Part shown: positions 44,900 to 55,597 of the stretch, one piece after another
Layout: each line of letters starts with the position of its first letter
Numbering within the stretch: the stretch's first letter is position 1
NCBI GenBank assembly: GCA_013368315.1
Contig: JAACJM010000014.1
Coordinates: 434,001-498,000 of the forward strand
DNA: 64,000 nt
Direction: 5' to 3'
Source: Tetrapyrgos nigripes
Lineage: Eukaryota; Basidiomycota; Agaricomycetes; Agaricales; Campanellaceae
Notes under the pieces: model-generated
Told to the model about the DNA's origin: nothing
Database searches by the model: none
The model's input: only the letters and a program-made list of their open reading frames with translations
Made by a program: the position numbers and the translations under genes

Positions 44900-46961
44900 C
44901 TAACTCGGCCATGACTTGACACCCCAACCAATCAGCTCAAACATCATGGGAATCCCCTCACAAGCAAGCACAGCGATCCCAGCATAAACAATGACTTTTG
45001 TCAGCACTGAAGGGCAAAATTGTCAATCAACTGCAGCAAACGACAAGTAGAAGTCACTCACCATCTGCATCATAATGCGTTACCGTCACATCTCCCTTTC
45101 CTTGGTCTTTCTCTCCGACACTGGCATCATTTGCAATCGAACCCTTCTCTCCGCCCAGTGCCCCATTAGTTTTCGTCTTCTCTGCCCTCGACTTGATCTC
45201 ACTACCTTCTCTTCCATATCCATCAACTCCGCTCCCAATCCCACCGACCTCAACACCAACTCCCAACCCAGTCCCAGGCAAATCGATCACACTGGGGATA
45301 GGTCTCAGCCCTAGTCCTGGTTCTCCATGATGGAATTCGCTGGGTACGCTCTTGTAATCTGTCGCAGGAGTGTAGAACCTTCGATTGGGAAGTGAAAAGA
45401 TTGTAGCGAGGAATCGGAATGTTGGAGGGAGGATAAGGTGGAGGAAAGATTTGGCTAGAAGACGCCACGTGAAGATGATGAGAATACCGACGAGCATCTT
45501 CGCTGCGGCAATGGTCCACCATAAAAGAATGTCATCGAGTGTACGAGGAACGGGACTGTATGTTCTCGCGGTGGAGTCATATACCCAGCCACTGCCGGGC
45601 ATAAGTGAGGGTCCACCGGGAATGAGACTCTTGGTGTCGAAGTAGAATACAAACCAATGGGAAAGTAGGTATCCAAGCACGACGGAAAGGAAGGCAATAG
45701 CGTCTTCGAAGCAAGGGCAGTCATCAACCGGTTGGGGATGCTGGTTTACACCCAAAAGGACGACAGGGATAAGGATGAGAGGAACTTCCCATCCACCAGT
45801 TTTGACCCATGATTGTAGACGAGAGTCGACACCAAGACCACGGAGTAGATTGATGGAAGATGTGGGAATATATGGAATTACTGACGAGGGCATATACGCT
45901 GACACTTGGGAAAGTAGAGTTGACAGCGCGGAGGGTAGGGGTAAAGGCACGCCAGGGAAATCGGTGAGAGCCCACCATAGTACAGCGCCAAGGGTAACTC
46001 CCATCGCACAATCAACAAATGAGTGCATGGCTGTGTACAAACGCCCGAAGACGATGGAAAAGGTATACCAAAGAAGGAGTGCACATAACAATACATATGT
46101 TTGGACTGAGATCACTGCCTCCGAGTTCAGAGGAAAGGCAAGAAGATGGACATGTCCAAACAACAAAAGTGCAATAGATACACTGTTTGTGGAGTGAGTC
46201 GAAGGAAAGCCGTATTCGAGGTGATGGGTACCAATAGCTGGAAATGGGTAAAAATGAGAATACGGGCAGCAAGCGGACTGAGTGGAAGCTTACTTAGTCT
46301 CGTAACTGGAGGTGCAAAAGGTCTTGGTGAACAGAACAGGTCTTTCAGGAAAGACGAAGCATAGACTCCCAAAGCGAGAACCATGATCAGACTAGTGGTA
46401 ACTATTAGTATGTAATTTGCACGCTAGAAATGGTAAGGGCTCACCCTCCACCCATGTCCTCATATCCAAAGAAGAATAACGCAGGTATTAAGGTCATGAA
46501 GAACGTGTGCGTCCCCAACGAAGAGGTGTATACGAAATATGCATCAAGGAACGGTGTACGGATTAGCTCCTGAATGTCAATGAGTCCATGATAAACACAC
46601 TGAGCGGAGAAGAGAAAACAACACGAACCTGCATTCTAGCAATTATGTTCGACTCCTTCCTTACCCTCTTGACTAACATCCTCCTAACGACCGCCCTCCA
46701 CCTTGAAAGCGTTATATCGTAAACATCTTTAGCTTGTCTTCCCGGAGGGTACAGCTCAGCCTTTGGTTGGAGATAGGCGCCAGGTTCGGTATGATATAAG
46801 TACGACTGGCCTGGTACGGGTATCGGAGAAGAAGAACGTGAAGAGGCTACAGAGGAAGGCTCAGAGTCGAAAGTGAATAGAACCTTGTGGCCACCATGGG
46901 TATTTTCCAAGTCGTTAATGTCGGTGAAGGTTTTGTGGCCGTTGTGAGCGTTGTAGGTCAT
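44900..46961 (-). CDS. LCB3: Sphingoid long-chain base-1-phosphate phosphatase (LCB3/YSR-like, PAP2)
   Basis: The start is MTYNAHNGHKTFTDINDLEN at 46961. Exons then run through YFVYTSSLGTHTFFMTLIPA and GVYASSFLKDLFCSPRPFAP to a last short exon ending KVIVYAGIAVLACEGIPMMF...SWPS at 44900. The three PAP2 phosphatase motifs are present: K-DLFCSPRP, EYGFPSTHST (P-S-x-H) and GRLYTAMHSFVD (R-x5-H-x3-D). Multiple transmembrane helices surround them, as in ER-located yeast Lcb3/Ysr3, which dephosphorylate dihydrosphingosine- and phytosphingosine-1-phosphate and so control ceramide synthesis. The C-terminal half carries an unusual Gly/Glu-rich loop (GLGVGVEVGGIGSGVDGYG) before the final helix. Confidence 0.92.
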
Positions 46962-47164
46962 GGGAGCAAAGAAGGAGGGTGTGTGGTACGGTTTAGGATT
47001 TTCAAATTTTGCCGATATGGTAATCTGCGTTACGTGATGCACTGCACAAGCGCCACTCAGAGCGGCGCACTTCACGACCCGCCACAAAACATGAACTAGT
47101 ACTCTATTAAATGACAATAGGATCTTCATAATATGCGACAACGGTTTGTCAAGAGAACAGTAGT

Positions 47165-47664
47165 CTACCTGACGAAATGACGGTAGGAAATATAGGATAC
47201 AGCCAAAATGAGAGGAATAGCCAAGATAAGAGCTTCAACGAAACAACCAAAATAAATTAGCGAAAAGCACTGCGTCAAGAAAGGAGACTGCTTACTATCG
47301 CAAGTGAGATTGCTATTTTCAGTGGATTCATGATAAAGTTCACGATGACCCTTCTGGCATTTCTTACTGCAGAAGTAAATGTGGTGGCACTGAACATGAG
47401 AACAGTGATAGGGTGGTTTGACGCTGGATACGAGCACATCACAGCCATGGCAAGAAACCTAGGGATATGTCATTAAGGACTCTGAGATTGAAGACGAGAC
47501 CAAAAATGTACCTTGGGAGAGGCTTCAGGAGTCTGAGATTTTTTGGGCCCAATGCCAGGAGTTTGAAACGTTTCTTTGAAGGTAGACCAGCGATTCGAAT
47601 TCTTCACGTTGTCCGGGGCTTTCTTGGAAAACCATTCGGAACCGTCCTTCGCATTTTTTGACAT
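47165..47664 (-). CDS. Mini MYND-finger protein with C-terminal membrane helix (family copy A)
   Basis: Three in-phase exons give about 125 residues. Exon 1 (MSKNAKDGSEWFSKKAPDNV...) corresponds to the last about 45 residues before the MYND exon in the larger paralogues at 48658 and 55598 (KKAP-x-K-xxW and TPGIGPKKSQTPE versus VPGGSNKSQAS). Exon 2 holds a MYND-like finger, CHGCDVLVSSVKPPYHCSHV then QCHHIYFCSKKCQKGH, with C-x3-C replacing C-x2-C in the second pair and no final H-x3-C. Exon 3 encodes LILAIPLILAVSYISYRHF, a likely tail anchor. About 350 N-terminal residues of the family are missing. It could be a decayed duplicate or a new small membrane protein. Confidence 0.55.
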
Positions 47665-48657
47665 GGCTCAGAAACGGTTTTTCCTTTTCAAAAAGATGAA
47701 AAGACGGGTGTGCAGATTGAGATAGTTTGCGAAGAGAAAAGTGAAAGAAGGATGAGAGGATTTAAAGGGGTATGGTATCAAGGAATGAAGGTGACTGGAA
47801 CAAATGCCACTCTTATAGGGACATGGACTAGTCGTCAACGGGCATCCGCTGAAGCCATAGCACCCGTCGGCAAGGGAAAGAAAGGGATAAATCGAAACGA
47901 GTCGACGATCAATGGACACCCCTGCTTTGGCAGCCTGATGAAACTGGAGATGGAGACTCGTTGAATTTCTTCTGCATCGACAGAACATGGAAAGATCAAA
48001 GCTCGGTAGCCTTTGGAGCCAAAACTCGAGTATGCTCGTATTGATCGGTCGCTGCGTGAAGCGTTTTAGAAAGAGAGCTTTGCATGAACGAGGATATTAA
48101 GAAGTCATGTCGACCAAGTCTGTTCTACAGTGAACACTAGTCTGGCATTTCCACTCGATACCCAGCCTTCTGAGGAATTGAAAACAGGTCAGCAAAATGA
48201 CGGATATAAAGCAGAAGATATTTCACGCCTTGAAAGCCATCGGATGAAGCTGAGGGACGGACGAGAGCAACAGCAGACTGCGCCAGGACTTGGTGGTTCT
48301 GAAAGTTAGCCTAAGGAAGCAGGGCAGTACAAAATCTTGTAAAATCCCACGCGTCATGATGCTTGTCCTCCGCTTGTACAAGTACTATGATGATGATGAG
48401 GCAGACGACGATATTACAGATGAGCAAAACTATGCAAGCTCTGCGAATAATAATATTACTGTGTGACAACAGACAGAAATTTATTTCATCGATGGAAGGG
48501 TATAAAGGACAGCAATTGGGTAACAAGAAAAGGAAGAAAACTAATGGCAGGGGTTTCCCCAGCCTCTTACAAGAACGATACTGGTTTCGAGCTGTACTAC
48601 AGATTTGATGTTAAAACTTCTTTCTCGATCCGCTGAACAGTGGGCGGCCAGTTCACT
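47665..48657. other. Intergenic, 1.0 kb
   Basis: Read on both strands; only short motif-free frames are present. A remnant of the missing family N-terminus was looked for and not recognised. Confidence 0.4.
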
Positions 48658-50317
48658 TCACGTCATGTCGCTGGAATAGGCGCGTCCTAAAATCGCAAGT
48701 CCCTGAAAAGGGATCCGAGGAAAGTCATAGTCATGGCCGAGGCAAGCACTGCAAGAAAAGAAAGAGAGAGAGAGACGAGCAATGAGAGGAGTCGTATATA
48801 TATTGAGCAGAAGAATGCTCACTTGACCTAGGATCTGGATTGTTGCCGCTATGACTTTCTTCCAAGCAATCCTCGCTACAGAACACATCTTGGCATCCAG
48901 GGCATCGTTGGATTGGAGTGGTTGAGAAAATAGTTTCGTCACAGGTCTTGCACTACAAAACGAAAGCAGTGCATCAGCAATAACTCGACGGTGAGGAATG
49001 AGTCGAGACACACCGTATGCAAAGCTCCAGACGCCTGAGATTTGTTGGACCCGCCAGGAACTTGAACCTTTAGTTTGAGCGCGGACCAGGAGTCCTTCAT
49101 GGAGGCCGGAGCTTTCTTCAAATAGTGTTCGTAACCCTCCCTCTTGACCACTAGCATGGATTTGGAAAGAGCTGTGAGGACGGCTGGGTGGCCGGACTGA
49201 GATATGGCGTCCAGCAATTTGAAGTACGGCCTAACGATGTTCCCAGAAACGGACTCTTCAGGGTGGTGTCGGCGCACTTTATTGAATACGTAGGGAATGG
49301 CTTCCAAAAGGATGGGTAGGAGTTCATTATCGATCATAGTGGCGGCGACAGCGTGTCCATTGTCCAAGATGAGATGGTTGAGAGATAGAAGGAATTCTGA
49401 AATGCAGAAGAACCTGTGGGCAGTATCCTCCATGGTAGGAGAAGACGACGTTGCGAGTTTCCGGATGAGCTTAATGACGACAGGAATGGCATCACGGGAG
49501 AGAAAGGTGGATCTAAACTTGCGAGAGTACTTGCGAAGTATGTAGAAATATTCTGTGACAGACCGGACCTTGTCGAGGCTAATGATGGATTCTGTGCAAG
49601 TCCTAAGACCTTCCAGAACTGTGTTCGCAAAATCCAGATCGATCTCATCGATTGCGTTGGTAATGGTATCCGTGGAAGGGGAGGAGGTGGATTCGTCCAA
49701 GTTCATGATGGCCTGTTGATTCCGGTAGCCTTTACACCCAGGGGCACAAACTGATTGTTTTCCTGCGCGAACCCATAAGTCTACCACCACCAGAACTGCG
49801 CCGGGGGTAGCGTAGATCTCGTTGGGGATGCTCCCGCGGGAGGTGAAACCAGCAAAGAGGTGTCCTGACAAACAGTGAAATTTGTCCTGGTAAAGTTGTC
49901 CAGCATGGTCATGAGCGACGGGCTTCATGCAATTGTCCATCATGAAATCAATGTATGCCCAAATCGCTGGCCAGTGCTTTTTAAGAGCAGCAGCAACACG
50001 CTGAGTGATCGGTGTGTTGCTTTCGACGTAGTTGGAGATGGTGCTCAACGCGTCGAGCAGAGAATAGGGATCAGCGTTGAGTCTCTTCATCGATGGTTTA
50101 GAGGATAGAGGAAGCATTAATTTAGGGAGGATCCTCAAAAATTCGTCTGGGGACCTTGAAGCGATATCGTCCGTGTCGATGTTTTCTAGGTCAGATCTCT
50201 TTGCGAGAAGGCGGTTCAGTTTAGCTGGATTTAAGTTAGCGTCGAGTAACTGAGAAAAAAGGTCAGCAACGACGGAGGCATAATCCAGGCAAGGCTGGGA
50301 TTCACTTTGAAAGGCAT
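48658..50317 (-). CDS. Agaricomycete MYND-family protein (family copy B)
   Basis: A four-codon first exon (MPFK, 50317-50306) splices to LLDANLNPAKLNRLLAKRSD and the main exon. An exon with CKTCDETIFSTTPIQRCPGC and CSEDCLEE follows, then a final exon SACLGHDYDFPRIPFQ ending at 48658. The long N-terminal part is all-helical, ARM/HEAT-like (LKKHWPAIWAYIDFMMDNC, IYATPGAVLVVVDLWVRAG, YFYILRKYSRKFRSTFLSRD, KDSWSALKLKVQVPG). Zinc ligands of the first MYND half are present. The last H-x3-C pair is not in standard position, so the finger is probably altered. MYND fingers bind Pro-rich peptides. The family is widespread in Agaricomycetes with no assigned role. Homologous to 55598-57582 and 63051-64000. 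Confidence 0.78.
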
Positions 50318-50731
50318 TATCGCAAACTGAAAAGCGACGAGAGCAGCAGACTGGAGCAAATAGTGAAAGAAGGGATAGAACGCGCCGCCATTTTTTTTGC
50401 TTCTCATTTTACTCCCACTCCACTCCCAGTGTCAACTTGAGACTTCTAGTGCGTTCGGCGGAATTTGGTTGAGATACTACTAATGTACCTGAGACCTCCA
50501 ACCCAGTAGTTCACTGACTTTGTGATTCATGACAGCAAATTGAGGATCTAGATTAAAAGACGGAACAAAACATGGGAGGATAGCAAGTACGAAAACCATG
50601 AGCAGATTGAAACGAAGAAATCGCCAATTTTTCCTTTTCCGACTCGTCAGACTTCCAACCCAGATGCTGGCACCCAATCAAGGAACCCTCGTCTTCTGTC
50701 TGACCAATAGAATCAACGAAGTCCGATAGGA
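50318..50731. other. Intergenic between MYND copy B and DUF6535 copy 2
   Basis: 414 bp with no supported gene. It should hold the promoter of the MYND gene and the 3' end of the DUF6535 gene, both on the minus strand. Confidence 0.4.
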
Positions 50732-53632
50732 TCATGTGGCCGAAGAAACCCTAATCAAAGGAATTTGCGGCTCGTGCTCCCCCTCTGCATCCTGAATAAT
50801 GTGCAAACAACGGTCCAATAAAACCTGCTCCTGCCACAACGTGCCCCTGAAGTTTACATCGTTCTTGTGTCGTCGGATAGCATCAGCAAGGATCCGCGCA
50901 CTCTTCAAATCCGTTATCCAGACCCAATCCTGGTTTAACCTCCAAATCCAATCCCGGAAGACCTGTGACGCCGCACTCTCCTTTGGCTGGTTCCAAGGAA
51001 CAACAGATATAAGGCCCATAATGCTCTCTGCGAACTGAAGCTGGATAGAGTCATATATCTGCCCTTCATATCGATACAACTTGTTGAGCATCCCTACCCA
51101 ATCGCCTAGTAAGACTCCGCCAGTGTCTTCCGAGCACATGAGGATAAATTTCGAGATGATGAAGACGACCATGGATATCGCGTATTTTCGGATATCATCC
51201 ACCCACTGCTTATTCAATTCGGGAGAGTCAGGTTGTTCGGGAATAGGAATATCTGGCATCAGTCTTCCACCAAGAGCACGAATATCGTCCAGAGTCGAAG
51301 CGTCCACGGCACTGGTCTCGGAGAGATAGAGATTGTTGTATATGTCCACACACAGGATCCATTCTGTCCGCGCCTTCGTCACAAGCCACCAACGATCTCG
51401 GTTAAAGTTGGCAGAAACATTTGGAACGAGGTCGAATATCTTCTTGGCAAAAATACGCAAACGAGGGGGAACGATGGCATATTGGAACCCAAGACCTGCA
51501 TATAACCTTTCAATGGCGGTTACACACCAAGTCGGGTACTCGGATTCATCGGCGCGCAAATCCTCGAGAATACACTCCTCCAAATGAGTTTCTACGTCTT
51601 GCGTCACCAGGTAGTTCCTTTGTATAGGCTGACACTCGTGCAGGTACCATTGCACAATTGACCGACATTTGGCTGATCCATGGAAGGAAAACGCACGGTC
51701 TGTGGAGAAGAAGAGGCGGAGGATGAGGATGAACATTTCAGGTGGAACGATGGAAGGAATGATTGAGGGATTATTCAAAACGAACGAAGCAGCGGCCTCT
51801 TCTTCATCTACTTTAATGTTTTGGTCAAAGAATGAAAATGGCATACTTGTAAGAATGGTTTGCCATGTCACTTCCATCTCGATGGGCTTCACTCCATTGG
51901 TGATAGATTTGGAAAAAAATTCGCCCAAAATAGAAATTAATGCAGCTTTCCACCGTCCTGGGCTCTGCAGTTGGGATACAGTTGTTTGTGCTTCCTTCAC
52001 GAGTTCGTCAAGATGGTCTTGCCAGTCGTCTGAAATGTGTTTCATCAAGACATTTCCGAGGTTGATGAAGTGTTCCAAAAACATCTTGGATGTCCAGTCG
52101 ATGTCATCCGAAGACATGCAACGGAAAACGTTGTCGGCGAGCTGGAGCTTCTCGTACGCAGGAGTCGAGGGAAAAGACAAAATCTGGGCGACGTTATCGA
52201 TGCACCGTTTCAGACTCTGCAATCTGCTGGCCCGCACCAGAGCAATAGCTGGAGTAATATGATCTCTGAGGGTAGTGTCGGATACAGCAAGGACCTGCAA
52301 CAGGCTACGGTCAAACCAAAACATCAGCGTATCGTCAACATCGTTCTGCGTTGGTTTTTGAATGACCAGAAGAGCCAATGACCGAAGCGCCTTCAAGCAA
52401 TATGTCATATCTCGCATTTGGTTCGCAGGATCGGATGATGTGCCAGAGATGGAAATGAAGTGGGATATCCGAGACACGATGCTGTTTTCGGGCTCGGAGG
52501 ACTGGATCAAAGAAGCGACGAGTTTGAAGTTTTCGAGACGCACACCACCGCGCGGGCTGAGGACAGCTTCGGGTATGGCTTCAAACATGGGGACGAGTTC
52601 GGTGTCAAAATTCAGTTGCTTCATGGTGTATTCCATGCATTGACTGTCACGGTCAGATGATTTCTGGAGTGACTTCTCGATCATCGCCTCTGTGAGACTG
52701 AGGTCACCACGCAGTCCGTGCAGCCGAATGATGTAACCATGCAAACGGTTTCCAGAGCGCCAAAGGAAGTCGGAGAGGGGTGTTCGATATGGAGCGTCAA
52801 GAAAAACCAATGGAATGTATGAGAGGCCGCAGTAGATTAGCATGAAGCCGGCCAAAACACCTGCCATCAAGCACATCAACGGGAAGCTAACTGGTAGGAG
52901 GAATGCGACCAGCCCAGCGAAGAAGAAGAATAGGGAGATGTGAAGCAAGATCGGGATGGTATCCACGAATGTATGCATCCCAAACCGCCGCAGCCCGAAA
53001 TATGAAAATGCGAGGACTCTTGCTTGCACGACGGGTGAAGGCCGCATCGTGGTTTTGTGCAAGAAGTCTCGAGTCCACTGCTGTACGAATGTTGCAAGCA
53101 ACGAGCAAGTGAGTGCTAGGGCGAGCGCAAGGAACCAAAGGAGATTGCAAACGAGGGATGTCGCGGTTGGATGAAAGGATGTGGGTTCCTCAAACGTGAA
53201 TACTGTTCCATTGGATAGCAAAGCCAGTTGTCGAGACATCTGCACAAGAAGGTCTGACGTTGTGCTCGCTGGGTCCTCTTGCAGATTCTTGTAGCTTTCA
53301 ATGATAAAGGCAGCCAGAACGGCTGAATAGAGGGCAGACTGTAAATGCACTGAGTCGGACGGCGATCTGCAGAAAATCCTAAGAGACGCACGAAGAGTAG
53401 CATGCCATCCATGTCACTTTTCCAGCTCTCAATTAGAGCTTTGTCGTATTCTTGTGCTTGATTTATGTACATGTTCCATAGTTTGAAGCAAGCATCGTCG
53501 TCTGAAGTTGGTTTGAACCGTGCCCGAACTAATGTTTCCACCAAGTCAGCCTTGGCTACTACCAGGAGCAGAACAAGACTCACCATTACTGAAAGGCAGG
53601 TCATTTTTTTTCGAGATCTCTGACTTCACCAT
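50732..53632 (-). CDS. DUF6535 membrane protein, copy 2 (inverted)
   Basis: Exons 53632-53584, 53528-53392 and 53338-50732 join to 930 residues from MVKSEISKKNDLPFSNG. The DUF6535 domain and the four hydrophobic helices match copy 1 almost exactly up to about the ISILGEF position; beyond that the paralogues differ at about 30 percent of residues. The C-terminus ends EHEPQIPLIRVSSAT instead of the acidic tail of copy 1. A second possible start at 53642 (MAQDGEVRDLEKK) aligns better with copy 1 (MALHGGAADPEKNDLP) but is thrown out of frame by an 8-base A run. The used start may therefore be secondary. Function unknown, presumably a membrane protein. Confidence 0.85.
51918..53521 (-). repeat. 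Inverted repeat arm B (pairs with 28877-30485)
   Basis: Reverse complement of arm A, about 1.6 kb, nearly identical including the second intron, which is a few bases shorter here. Boundaries lie just inside exon 2 and in mid exon 3 of the DUF6535 gene. Confidence 0.85.
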
Positions 53633-53642
53633 CTTGTGCCAT

Positions 53643-54050
53643 TCTAGACCAGCCCAAAGGGAGAGAGGTGGACAGAAACGCTCGCTGAGACAAAACTTTA
53701 AATAGCAGGGTGCCAAACTTGATTCAATCGCTAATTCCTTCATCAATCTGCTTTTGGGCATCTCAAACCCGCAAACAAATGGCAATGGTCAAGGGCATAA
53801 CCAGGGCTGAGGGCATGTGGAGCTCGCTACGATCGAAGAGAAAGGGACGCAACATGGTCATTCCCTCGAGCTTGGTGACAGAATGGTAATGGTCAAGGGC
53901 TAGGTTCGTGACCAGCCTGCCTTTTAGAAGCTGTCGATCGCTGGGCTCAGGATGTTGAAGTCAAGGACTTGGAAAGGAGACAGTCGAATGTCAGAGTTGA
54001 ACGTGATGAGAGGTGCATTGGTACGTCAACAAACGCGGCAAGGACTCGCT
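53643..54050. other. Divergent intergenic region
   Basis: 408 bp between DUF6535 copy 2 and the Kelch-like gene. An in-frame upstream extension of the Kelch-like frame to 53952 exists but starts with unremarkable residues. Otherwise nothing was recognised. Confidence 0.4.
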
Positions 54051-55504
54051 ATGTCACACAGAAGAAAGCGTCTTAGCAGTCCAGGTGGTTCGACCGACGG
54101 GGAATACACTTTCCCAACAACATTGAGTACTCCACTCAGAAAATCAAGACGACTCGGAGCTACCGAAGCTACTACCACTGCGAATTCTGCATCTGCATCT
54201 GGCACTCGGAGGAACACTGCAAGGAGCAAGGGTGGATCTCAGGCACCGCCACAACACGTCCCGTCTGACTCCGATTCGGAAGAATCTAGGGAGGGAACAA
54301 GCGACAAAATACAGGTGGAAACACCGATACGCCTTAATCTTATGGAGGGCATAGAACTGCCAGTCGCGCAGAAAGAGGGCGCACCGATTGCAGTTGATCA
54401 TCTCGAGAAAAAACTGTACCTCCTTGTTCTGCATGGACACGATGATCCTCCGCCCTGGACAACCCTCCACTGCCTTGATCTCAATACCATGGAATGGAAT
54501 GACTCGGTCTGTTTTTGCTGTAACAAGTTAGCAACGTGAACTGAACAGCTAATTGTCTTTTTACCCTAGGTACACGACATACGATCTTCGGAGGGAACTG
54601 CACTAGGATGCTGCCGTTGGACCAACCTTCACTTCTACCGTCATCCAGAAAGTGGAACAAAGTTCCTCCTCATCATTGGTGGAGAGATCCACTTCATTTC
54701 TCCTCCAGGTCAGGGCAGAGCGAGGTTTTTGGAGTATACAAATCCTAGTCTAACTGTCCTTGTCATCAATATTTCCAAGAAGACTTGGAGTAGGCTTCCG
54801 GTGTAGCACCAACCCGGGATCGATATGGTCAAATGACGGCGCGTATTTCGAATTGCTTCTACATCTTTGGTGGCCGGAAAAGTATCCTGTCAGGGATGAT
54901 GACGATTGGGTATGTCCTCCAGCTGATATACTGGACACCTATTGCAGCCTCCAAGTTGAATGGGATCCCGTCTCAAAATCGCTCCGCGGGGAATGGAAAG
55001 CAGCAGACAAGACATATGGAGTCAATGTATCTTTAGGCTACCTCTTCGGAGTCACTCCAGTATATGTCAGGACATCACCCACAAACTTGAACTTCCAGCA
55101 GAGGATCCTCCTGACTCCTGGCATACAAGCAGATCGCTAACAAGTGTGTGACAGTTACCCTGGCTTCGCCCTGAAGGATTAATCTCTACCTTTGCTTCAT
55201 TTTCTAGGCGAAGATCTCTCAGTTTATACATACTCTTTGATCCTGCAAAGGATACTTTCAAGCTATGGAGCAGTGGCAGCCCATCTCTGTCTGCCGCACC
55301 TCATTCGATTTGCAATCTCGCCTCTTCGGAGTATGATTCGGGGTCCTCCGATTCCATCATCTTCGCACTCATGTCTGAGAAGTCTGTCGACCCCCAGAGC
55401 ATTGATAAAAGCAAAAATTTCTCCCTGCTTCCACTTGTTGACCAGGATCTTGTTTATTGGCTCAAGACACGTTATGCATTTATGAGTCATTATCTTCATT
55501 TGTA
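54051..55504 (+). pseudogene. Kelch-repeat-like protein, apparently frameshifted
   Basis: The first exon (MSHRRKRLSSPGGSTDGEYT from 54051) is basic and Ser/Thr-rich, then IELPVAQKEGAPIAVDHLEK, LYLLVLHGHDDPPP and LDLNTMEW, like a Kelch/galactose-oxidase blade. A donor near 54508 joins in phase to VHDIRSSEGTALGCCRWTNL, FLLIIGGEIHF and INISKKTWSRLP. After CCG the frame meets a stop. The next blade (APTRDRYGQMTARISNCFYI then FGG) lies in another frame, and DDDDWVCPPADILDTYCSLQ lies in the third. A last piece (ILFDPAKDTFKLWSSGSP onward) ends at 55504. Two frame changes without good introns suggest decay. An unusual splicing pattern or sequence errors are the alternatives. Confidence 0.5.
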
Positions 55505-55597
55505 GTCAAATACACACAATGCTTCGCAGTGTAACTTCTATACCCAGGAACTATATATATGTACAAAATGCAAAGTATTCGTCCTTTCAAGAATCAC

